This document shows, piece after piece, positions 8,145 to 14,973 of a DNA stretch of 26,543 nt. The notes beneath the pieces were generated by a model. The model was given only the letters and a program-made list of their open reading frames with translations, was not told the origin of the DNA and ran no database searches. The position numbers were made by a program, and so were the translations under genes. Numbering within the stretch: position 1 is the stretch's first letter; each line of letters opens with the position of its first letter. The DNA is from HyVt-560 sp964577195. Its GTDB lineage: Bacteria; Pseudomonadota; Gammaproteobacteria; UWMA-0217. The stretch is taken from contig CAZNYF010000015.1 in assembly GCA_964577195.1 (NCBI GenBank), forward strand, positions 1 through 26,543. Direction: 5' to 3'.

Positions 8145-8618
8145 TAAAGTGATATATCCGACTGAGTAGTCACAGATAGGTTCCTTCCATATCTTTTGAT
8201 GTTCAGAGCCAAAATGCCTGCTGAAATCAATCAGAAATTGGCCGATAGTTTTCTGTGTGTTTCAATAAGTATCTGATATTTAACGAAATAAATATTATGG
8301 AGGTGCTTGTCGTTAGTTTTTGATTCCGATTGCCACACCTTAGTAGTATTAAGGCGACTTCCCGCTCTACCAGAAATTATCCAGGTGGCTCTCAAAAAAA
8401 CGTGAGCAATAAGAACTATTAACTCGCCTTATAGTCGAAGTTTCTGCAATCGCGATGGAATGAGCTTAATCACAACGAGGTTACCCGCATATTGGTGCTG
8501 CCCGTATTCGCACCTTATATTTGGTGAATGAGGCGTAATATTTGGCTTTAAAATGCCTTAAATGGTGTTGATTCGTCACTAGCACCAGGGATTAAACTGA
8601 TAAACGAGATCTAAATTT
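8077..8618. other. Divergent intergenic region between two polysaccharide operons
   Basis: About 540 bases separate the minus-strand operon from the plus-strand ACP operon, so both promoters should lie here. The minus-side leader structures are listed separately. On the plus side GGTGC (8494-8498) pairs with GCACC (8510-8514), followed by TTATATTT, a weak hairpin in the ACP leader. An 8-base palindrome ATCGCGAT is at 8449-8456. No convincing -35/-10 pair and no small gene were found. Confidence 0.5.
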
Positions 8619-8912
8619 ATGAACGTTACAAATCAACAGCAGAAGAATAATCAAACCGAGCAGACTATTGTGACAACAGTTCATCAATATTTACTGGAGA
8701 ATTTTCTTTTTAATGATCCAGATCAAGTGATTGATGGCGACCAATCCCTGGTGGGGTCTGGCGTTATTGATTCTGCAGCAATTTTATCTTTGATTTTCTT
8801 TTTGGAAGAAGAGTTCAATATTACAGTGCTGGATGATGAGGTCGTTCCTGAAAATATCGATTCGCTCAATCTCATCGCTGTCTATGTGGAAAAAAAGCAA
8901 GCTAACAGCTAA
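8619..8912 (+). CDS. Acyl carrier protein (phosphopantetheine-binding)
   Basis: Small acidic carrier protein of 97 residues. The phosphopantetheine attachment site is Ser52 in GSGVIDSAAILSLIFFLEEEF. The D-S context is canonical, although the usual following Leu/Met is Ala. The surrounding helices match the four-helix ACP fold, and the C-terminal IDSLNLIAVYV helix is typical. It starts the plus-strand operon; the ligase begins 5 bases after its stop, so the ligase probably loads an acid onto this carrier. It is more like the stand-alone carriers found with exosortase-associated ligases or DltC than like fatty-acid AcpP, because it sits beside an AMP ligase and a decarboxylase and away from fab genes. 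The attached group is unknown. Confidence 0.88.
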   Translation: MNVTNQQQKNNQTEQTIVTTVHQYLLENFLFNDPDQVIDGDQSLVGSGVIDSAAILSLIFFLEEEFNITVLDDEVVPENIDSLNLIAVYVEKKQANS

Positions 8913-8917
8913 CCATA

Positions 8918-10501
8918 ATGACGGTATCAACCAATTATTTACCACTTGCCAGGATTGAAAACCTCCTGACGGAGAGTGCGCGCAAATTTCCGGACAAGAC
9001 TGCGTTTATTCAACAAAAAAACCAGTTGACCTATGCCGAGCTTGATAGGAAATCTGACAATTTTGCCCGGCATTTACGTTCGTCTGGTTTGCAACGCGGT
9101 GATCGTGTTCTAATTTTTCTGCCTAACTGCCTGGAAGTGGTTATTGGGATTTTTGGTATCCTTAAAGCGGGTGGTGTATTCAGTACCATTAACCCTGGAA
9201 CCAAAGCAGAAAAATTAAGTTACATCGAAGAAAACTCGGAGGCAGCTTTTCTTGTCACCAATGCTGCGCTGGTTGGTATAGCCAGTGAAACGACGCTCAC
9301 CAATAATCAGATTTATGTGACAGGCGCTGCTAATAGTGATTTTTCCTATCTTGTTTTTGATGATGCACTGCAAGATGACTTATCCAGTGAGCCACTGCCC
9401 ATTGGCGGAATTGATACCGATCTTGCCATGCTGGTCTATACCTCAGGTTCCACTGGAGTTCCTAAAGGCGTGATGATGCAGCATCGCAATATTTGTTTCG
9501 CCGCCAATTCCATTAATACTTACCTGCGTAATACCAGCGAAGAAGTCATCATGCTGACGCTGCCGATTTCATTCGACTATGGGCTTTATCAAGTGTTTCT
9601 TGCTATTCAGCTTGGAGCCACAGTCGTATTGGAGCAAGGTTTCACCTTTCCCGCCGCAATACTAAATTCAGCACGTGAGCATCGGGTGACCAACTTTCCA
9701 TTGGTTCCGACCATGGCGGCCTTGCTTATCAGTATGAAGAATCTTTCGACTGATGGTTTGGATTCACTTCGCTGTTTCACCAACACCGGTGCAGCGTTAC
9801 CACCTGAGCATATTCAGAAACTAAGGACGCTGTTTCCAAAAACAGTAATGTATTCCATGTACGGGCTGACAGAATGTAAGCGTTGCACCTACATTGAGCC
9901 TGATGAGCTGGAGCAACGCCCCGATTCAGTCGGTAAAGCGATCCCTTATACGGAAGTTTTTATTGTCGATAAACAAAACAGAGTTCTAGGCGCAGGAGAA
10001 ACCGGGGAGCTAGTGATCCGTGGCAGCCACGTAATGGCGGGGTATTGGAAGAATCCCGAAGCAACAGCCAAAGCGATACGACCGCACCCACTCTATAGCT
10101 GGGAGAAGGTACTCTATAGCGGTGATTTATTCCGCCAGGACGAAGCAGGTTATTTGTATTTCATTGCTCGTAAGGATGACATTATTAAATCCAGGGGAGA
10201 GAAAATCAGCCCCAAAGAAATCGAAAATGTACTTTATGCTTTGGACAACGTAAAAGAAGCCATCATTATTGGCGTTCCGGATGTGATTTTAGGCCACACA
10301 CTCAAAGCCATCATTGTACCGGTAGACGACACGCTGACAGAACGAGAGGTGATTGCGCACTGTCGAGCTCGACTTGAGCCTTACATGGTTCCTCAGCAAG
10401 TTGAGTTTAGATCATTACTCAATAAAACAGCGAGCGGGAAAATAGACAGAACTCACGTGACTTCAATGCACAGCTCTAAACAAAATCAATTATCAATATG
10501 A
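8918..10501 (+). CDS. AMP-forming acyl ligase (exosortase A-associated type)
   Basis: ANL-superfamily adenylating enzyme of 527 residues that should activate a carboxylic acid with ATP and load it on the neighbouring carrier. Visible core motifs: A3 loop YTSGSTGVPKG (174-184), A5 YGLTE (315-319), A7 SGD (401-403), A8 hinge GEKISPKEIE (427-436) and the A10 catalytic Lys508 in NKTASGKIDR. All key residues are intact. Its ACP and PLP-decarboxylase neighbours match the layout of TIGR03098 (acyl-CoA ligase, exosortase A system-associated), which I recall and have not searched. The stop overlaps the acyltransferase start (ATGA), indicating translational coupling. Substrate choice, whether fatty, hydroxy or amino acid, cannot be deduced. 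Confidence 0.88.
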   Translation: MTVSTNYLPLARIENLLTESARKFPDKTAFIQQKNQLTYAELDRKSDNFARHLRSSGLQRGDRVLIFLPNCLEVVIGIFGILKAGGVFSTINPGTKAEKLSYIEENSEAAFLVTNAALVGIASETTLTNNQIYVTGAANSDFSYLVFDDALQDDLSSEPLPIGGIDTDLAMLVYTSGSTGVPKGVMMQHRNICFAANSINTYLRNTSEEVIMLTLPISFDYGLYQVFLAIQLGATVVLEQGFTFPAAILNSAREHRVTNFPLVPTMAALLISMKNLSTDGLDSLRCFTNTGAALPPEHIQKLRTLFPKTVMYSMYGLTECKRCTYIEPDELEQRPDSVGKAIPYTEVFIVDKQNRVLGAGETGELVIRGSHVMAGYWKNPEATAKAIRPHPLYSWEKVLYSGDLFRQDEAGYLYFIARKDDIIKSRGEKISPKEIENVLYALDNVKEAIIIGVPDVILGHTLKAIIVPVDDTLTEREVIAHCRARLEPYMVPQQVEFRSLLNKTASGKIDRTHVTSMHSSKQNQLSI

Positions 10502-11211
10502 ACACGACACTTTATCACTACCTGGCAACTAGCAATTCTTTTCCCGCACCCATAGTGCGAAATGCCAAGCGCTTTATCACCAATATCTATCTGCCTCTGC
10601 CGGCATTTATTGGCAAAGCCTTGTTGTTCCTGTTTTTGTCACTTCGGACTACTTATTACTTCTTAATTCGGGTGTTTTTTTGTGAACCTATGTTTAAAGC
10701 CTATTGCAGTAAAGTAGGCAAAAACTTTCACACCTCAACGAAACTCCACTGGGTTACTGGTAAAGGTAGTATCGAGATTGGTGACAATGTCCTGCTGAGT
10801 GGTAAATCGTCATTTAGTTTTGCGGCCCGTTATAGCGCTAACCCACGCTTGGTAATCGGTAACCACTGTGATATTGGTCATCATTGCCGGTTTGTGATTG
10901 GTAAGCAAATCACCATTGGCAATTACGTAATGATCGGCCAGGACGTCAATATTCGTGATACCAATGGCCACCCGGTTAACCCGGATGCGAGACGCAATGA
11001 TCAGCCTATGGAAAGCTCGGAAATAAGACCCGTTGTGATCGAAGATGACGTCTGGATTGGCACAGGATCAACCATTGGGCCAGGAATCAACATCGGCAAA
11101 GGCAGCGTAATCGCAGCTAATTCTGCCATCTATTCAAATGTACCACCGTATTCGATTATGGGTGGTAATCCGGCTCGAAAGATGGGTTCGACGCAGGAAG
11201 CTTCGGATTAA
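10498..11211 (+). CDS. Left-handed beta-helix acyltransferase (WbbJ/LbetaH type)
   Basis: Hexapeptide-repeat acyltransferase of 237 residues. A hydrophobic segment near residues 37-60 suggests membrane association. Isoleucine-rich hexapeptide turns run from about residue 90 to 225 (for example IEIGDNVLLSG, VIEDDVWIGTGSTIGPGINIGKGSVI). The catalytic-type His158 is in RDTNGHPV, the usual position in the maltose/galactoside and WbbJ group, and the C terminus ends NVPPYSIMGGNPAR, diagnostic of the family. It overlaps the ligase by 4 bases, so it may use the carrier-bound acyl group, or acetyl-CoA, to O- or N-acylate a sugar. Donor and acceptor are unproven. Confidence 0.88.
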   Translation: MNTTLYHYLATSNSFPAPIVRNAKRFITNIYLPLPAFIGKALLFLFLSLRTTYYFLIRVFFCEPMFKAYCSKVGKNFHTSTKLHWVTGKGSIEIGDNVLLSGKSSFSFAARYSANPRLVIGNHCDIGHHCRFVIGKQITIGNYVMIGQDVNIRDTNGHPVNPDARRNDQPMESSEIRPVVIEDDVWIGTGSTIGPGINIGKGSVIAANSAIYSNVPPYSIMGGNPARKMGSTQEASD

Positions 11212-11262
11212 CTACCAGACTGCCGCAATAACACAGATAACCAAAATAATATAAAGGTCTCA

Positions 11263-12495
11263 ATGAATCACTCGTCACTACTACCTCCTGAAAGGAGGGC
11301 AGCGCTCTCCAACGTATTGCCAGAAATTTCCACGCCGTGCTATGTCTACACGCTTGATGCAATGCTGGATCACATTGACAATGTGGCGTCTATTTTTAAA
11401 TCAAGATTCAACGTCAGTTACGCAATCAAGAGCAACCCTAACGAAGAGCTTATAAAACACCTTAAACCCCACATTAACTTGTTGGATGCATCATCCATTG
11501 GTGAAGTAGAGGTTGCTTTGCGAGCCGGTTATTCTCCCTCGGACATCAGCTTTTCGGGGCCAGCAAAACGTTTGTTCGAATTAGAACGTGCCGCCAGTCT
11601 GCCAGGACTTAAAGTGGTCTGTGAATCCTTAAGTGAAATGCAGACACTCAATCAGCTTGCTGAGCAGAACAAGACAGAAATCGATATTTTACTCAGGCTT
11701 AATCCGCTGAATGTTCCTCGCTCATTCGGTATTAATATGGCAGGTGCTGCCAGCCCGTTTGGAATTGATGAAGAAACGCTGGAAGCTGTTGCAAAGAGTA
11801 TGCAGCCGCTCAAAAAACTAAACTTGATTGGCTTCCATATCTACTCCGCAACCAACTCGCGTAACGTCGATGCCATTACCGAGAATTTTGCAATTTTTCT
11901 GGAGTTATTTGAGAAAGCGGCGAATATTTTTTCCACTAACCCCCAATACTTGATCTTCGGCGCTGGATTCGGTATTCCCTATACTTTCAATGATGAGCCA
12001 CTCGACCAGGAAAATTTAGCAGAAAAAGTCCTTTCTAAAATGGAAGATATCACCACCCTGGAAAGGCTCAAATCAAGCCAATGTATTTTGGAAACAGGCC
12101 GCTACCTAGTCGGCCCCTATGGCTATTTTCTAACTCGGGTCGTCAGCAGAAAGTCATCTCGTGGTAAAGAGATTTGTATCTGCGACGGTGGCATGAATAA
12201 CCACCTCGCGGCCTGTGGGCTCATGGGAATGTTTCTGAAACGTCCCTGGCCTATGTGGAATCTGAGCAATACAGCGGAAATACCCCAAAGTAAATTTACT
12301 ATCACAGGGCCGCTTTGCACCACAATAGATACCCTGGGTCGGGATGCAGAAATGAGTGAACCGAAAGTTGGAGATATCATCGCCGTTGGGTCATCAGGGG
12401 CTTATGGGCCAACCGCCAGTCCCATTAACTTTATCGGTCACCCTCATCCCAAAGAGTATCTTCTCAAGCATGGTGAACTCATCGAAGTATCTTAA
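11263..12495 (+). CDS. PLP-dependent decarboxylase, exosortase A-associated type
   Basis: Fold-III (alanine-racemase-like barrel) PLP enzyme of the Orn/DAP/Arg decarboxylase group, 410 residues. The Schiff-base Lys56 is in SYAIKSNPN. The phosphate-binding glycine loop is GAGFGIPY (233-240) where LysA has GGGFG. The stacking His192 is in GFHIYSA, and the conserved ETGRYLVGPYG and CDGGMNNH segments follow. The other active-site half, GPLCTTIDTLGRD (Cys352, Asp356) and SGAYGPTASPINF, has the TIGR03099-like spelling, not the diaminopimelate decarboxylase one. It may produce or alter the amine or acid loaded on the carrier. It sits 51 bases after the acyltransferase, in the same operon. The true substrate is unknown. 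Confidence 0.88.
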   Translation: MNHSSLLPPERRAALSNVLPEISTPCYVYTLDAMLDHIDNVASIFKSRFNVSYAIKSNPNEELIKHLKPHINLLDASSIGEVEVALRAGYSPSDISFSGPAKRLFELERAASLPGLKVVCESLSEMQTLNQLAEQNKTEIDILLRLNPLNVPRSFGINMAGAASPFGIDEETLEAVAKSMQPLKKLNLIGFHIYSATNSRNVDAITENFAIFLELFEKAANIFSTNPQYLIFGAGFGIPYTFNDEPLDQENLAEKVLSKMEDITTLERLKSSQCILETGRYLVGPYGYFLTRVVSRKSSRGKEICICDGGMNNHLAACGLMGMFLKRPWPMWNLSNTAEIPQSKFTITGPLCTTIDTLGRDAEMSEPKVGDIIAVGSSGAYGPTASPINFIGHPHPKEYLLKHGELIEVS

Positions 12496-12518
12496 TTTTT
12501 GATGTAGCTAAGTTGGTG

Positions 12519-12651
12519 CTATAGGCACTTGTTTCTACTGAACAAACTAACTTCTGGCAGGAACTTTTGTGCTTGTTTAGCTGTCCATATCTTATCCCAA
12601 ACCAAAGCGGATGAGCAGCGTACAAACGTTTTTTTGTTCAGGGCTGCTAGT
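12519..12651 (-). other. Possible C-terminal fragment of a gene cut by the assembly gap
   Basis: On the minus strand a frame is open from the gap edge for 43 codons (containing KTFVRCSSALVWDKIW and KQAQKFLPEVSLF) and ends at TAG (12519-12521). It has no start because the gap begins at 12652. I do not recognise it. It might be the tail of an insertion-sequence or host gene hidden in the gap, or a chance open frame. Confidence 0.2.
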
Positions 12652-12751
12652 NNNNNNNNNNNNNNNNNNNNNNNNNNNNNNNNNNNNNNNNNNNNNNNNN
12701 NNNNNNNNNNNNNNNNNNNNNNNNNNNNNNNNNNNNNNNNNNNNNNNNNNN
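12652..12751. other. Assembly gap (100 N placeholder)
   Basis: Exactly 100 undetermined bases in the 308-base space between the decarboxylase and the phosphatase-like gene. A fixed 100 N usually stands for unknown length, so genes or a repeat could be missing here. The known flanks (12496-12651 and 12752-12803) carry no recognisable complete gene. Confidence 0.95.
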
Positions 12752-12803
12752 CAATCTCACTATATTGATGCGCACACGTAATATTGATAACCCAGGATTT
12801 ATT

Positions 12804-14192
12804 ATGGCAAATTCTCCAGTCATCTCGCTCGAATTTAATGAGCTCTCCCCTGAGGTCACGAATCGTTTCATTGACCAGGGTAAATTGCCGAATTTCTCCA
12901 GGTTAAAAAATCAATCAAAAGTTTTTACAACAGAAGCCAGGGAAGAACAAAAAAATCTAGAGCCATGGATTCAATGGGTAACGGTGCATTCCGGGTTGTC
13001 TTTTAAGGAGCATGGTGTTTTTGATTTGGGAGACGGACACAAATTAAAAGCACCCACTATTTCACAGATTTTATCGAAAAGTGGATATAAGGTCTGGTTA
13101 TGTGGAAGCATGAACGTGCCTTTTGGCGATGATACAGAGGGCTTTGTTCTACCCGATGCGTGGAGTACAGTCTCGGCTCCGCATCCTCCAGAACTAACAC
13201 CCTATTGGAAGTTTATTCGAACCAATGTTCAGGAGCACACCAATGACAGCGTACCGCTGACAGCTAAAGACTATCTTGAGTTTTCTAGTTTTATGGTTCG
13301 TCACGGGCTTTCGGCTAGTACCGTTTTCGCAGTTATAAAGCAACTGGTTAGTCAAAAACTATCCGGAAAAAAACGATGGAAAAAAGCGGCTCTGATGAAC
13401 CGAGTGCAGTGGGATGTCTTTAAATGGTTTTATCAAAAGCACCAGCCTGATTTCTCTACTTTCTTTCTGAATAGTACTGCCCACTATCAACACGCATACT
13501 GGAGATATTTCGCACCAGAACAGTTTGAAATTCAGCCTACACAGGAAGAGCTGGATGAATATGGTGACGCGGTACTTTTTGGTTATCAAGAAATGGATGC
13601 TCTAATCGGAAAAGTACTTGATATGGCATCTGATGATACAACTGTCATTTTATGTACCGCTTTAAGCCAGCAGCCCTACCTTAGACATGAAGGACAAGGG
13701 GGTAAGACATTTTACAGGCCTCATAGTTTTGATAAGTTACTGGATATCTTCTCATTGGATGGCGTCACTAATTGCCAGCCTATAATGTCTGAAGAATTTA
13801 GAATCTATTTTGAATCAGAAAAACAGGCTAAAAAGGCAAAACACTACCTGGAAGGCTTAAAAATAGGTGACGAAAGGTTGTTCCTTGTTAGGCTAACTGA
13901 TTCATCTTTACATGTGGGATGCCGGATATTTACCCCGCTGCCGGATGATGCCGTTATTAGTTGGCCGGATTCCGAGAAAACAGAGAAATTTACTAACCTT
14001 TTTTATGAAGCACCTTCGACGGTAAAAAGCGGTATGCACCACCCTGATGGAATTTTGTGGGTAAAAAGACCCAAAGTCTTACCAGAAGTAGTTGAAGAAA
14101 AAGTTTCGCTACAAGTCGTTGCGCCGATGATATTGAAAATGTTTGGTATAAAACCGGAAATAAAAATGCAAAATCCCTCGATTTTAGAGTGA
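12804..14192 (+). CDS. Alkaline-phosphatase-superfamily protein (type I phosphodiesterase-like), atypical
   Basis: About 462 residues. The order of segments matches type I phosphodiesterases: an N-terminal metal loop followed by LPNFSRL, the nucleophile region WIQWVTVHSGLSFKEHGVFD (Thr in VTVHSG), the TAHYQHAYWRYF metal segment and a later ILCTALSQQPY. However, the first ligand is Glu in EFNELSP where Asp is usual, and the SDHG ligand pair is replaced by ALSQ, so catalysis is uncertain. The ATG at 12804 has AGGA seven bases upstream. An ATG at 12765 in the same frame is less likely. There is no signal peptide. It follows the carrier/ligase/decarboxylase genes in the same direction across the assembly gap and may process a phosphodiester or sulfate group on the polymer. 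Confidence 0.65.
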   Translation: MANSPVISLEFNELSPEVTNRFIDQGKLPNFSRLKNQSKVFTTEAREEQKNLEPWIQWVTVHSGLSFKEHGVFDLGDGHKLKAPTISQILSKSGYKVWLCGSMNVPFGDDTEGFVLPDAWSTVSAPHPPELTPYWKFIRTNVQEHTNDSVPLTAKDYLEFSSFMVRHGLSASTVFAVIKQLVSQKLSGKKRWKKAALMNRVQWDVFKWFYQKHQPDFSTFFLNSTAHYQHAYWRYFAPEQFEIQPTQEELDEYGDAVLFGYQEMDALIGKVLDMASDDTTVILCTALSQQPYLRHEGQGGKTFYRPHSFDKLLDIFSLDGVTNCQPIMSEEFRIYFESEKQAKKAKHYLEGLKIGDERLFLVRLTDSSLHVGCRIFTPLPDDAVISWPDSEKTEKFTNLFYEAPSTVKSGMHHPDGILWVKRPKVLPEVVEEKVSLQVVAPMILKMFGIKPEIKMQNPSILE

Positions 14193-14253
14193 TAGTGGAT
14201 GAAATCTCTAGCCGGGCTCTCCGCTTAAAGATGTAGAATGCCCCATTAACTTA

Positions 14254-14296
14254 TCTCGATAGAATCATCTGATTAATATCAGGTGATTTGTCGAGA
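14254..14296. repeat. Long imperfect palindrome
   Basis: TCTCGA (14254-14259) pairs with TCGAGA (14291-14296), and AATCATCTGAT (14263-14273) pairs with ATCAGGTGATT (14278-14288) with one G-T mismatch around a TAAT loop. It lies at the 3' edge of the IS4-type relic, 60 bases after the phosphatase-like gene. No T-run follows on the plus strand. It could belong to the IS end or help end transcription. Confidence 0.45.
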
Positions 14297-14309
14297 GCTG
14301 GAACCTCTC

Positions 14310-14855
14310 AGCAACGCCAATAAATTCCTTTTTCAAATAGATTTAGTTGTAACACCCGTAATAGATGTTGCATGCTTTTGTGTAGCTCTGATGGGATTTA
14401 AGAAAAACCATTAGCAGGTGAGCACGTATTACAACCCAGATATAAGACATAACAGCATTCCTGCTGGTTCCTAAAAATGATTTTAATTCCAAGTTCTTAT
14501 TCATTTTAAAGAATAATTCAACGGCGCACCCGACTTTGCAAATATCGACTATCAGTCCTGACTGATCGTTTTAAATTGTTGGTTAGAAAAATATATAAGG
14601 CTAGCCTGTTTCGGCATCTTTGTCGCTAATTAGACACTACAGAACAGGACACGTTTTAGCGGCTAACATACCAGTAAATTTAATGATTTGACCACGGCTT
14701 AAATATTTTTTAAAACACAGTGAGGAGAGGTTCTGTTCGATACTTTTTGAGTCGGGTAACAAAAAAAATACCTCTGCCTGTCAATTGCGTATACCTGCGT
14801 AGTCGTTAAAACCTTTGTCACCTACAACAAAGTTTACTTTAGAGAAACATGAGAT
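14310..14855 (-). pseudogene. Degenerate IS4-family transposase remnant
   Basis: Minus-strand translation in a single frame gives a recognisable but broken IS4-type (DDE_Tnp_1) C-terminal half. VNFVVGDKGFNDY contains the second catalytic Asp region; then come RGQIIKFTG and LISDKDAETG; the E motif survives as VELFFKMNKNLELKSFLGTS; next is RNAVMSYIWVVIRAHLL, and a tail resembling the LNLFEKRDL end of the family. At least six in-frame stops (after GIRN, CPVL, ETG, IFF, PTI and CYN) make it non-functional. The N-terminal part is absent above about 14855. The family call comes from remembered IS4 patterns. Confidence 0.78.
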
Positions 14856-14973
14856 TTATTTTAGGTGGTATCTTACTGATTAAAAATTAAGTTGAGCTCA
14901 TCCGGATTCGAAAATTCTAGGGGAATTAGAGTTTATTTTTTTAAACCAATAACAAAGTTGGGTGCATGAAATC

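Larger units (their letters stand above)
14193..14973. other. Gene-free region holding IS relic
   Basis: About 780 bases lie between the phosphatase-like gene (plus) and the lyase gene (minus), which converge on this region. Most of it is the IS4-type relic; the palindrome at 14254-14296 and a short A/T-rich stretch at 14926-14945 are the only other structures. No intact gene and no clear terminator for the lyase gene were found. Confidence 0.6.

Noticed and set aside
8541..8560. Sigma-54-like TTGGC...TGCC upstream of the acyl carrier gene
   Set aside because: The GG and GC elements are 11 bases apart where sigma-54 promoters require 12; the spacing is strict, so I do not call it.
12529..12871. 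Open frames spanning the first N run on both strands
   Set aside because: They exist only because undetermined bases contain no stop codons; they are artefacts of the gap.
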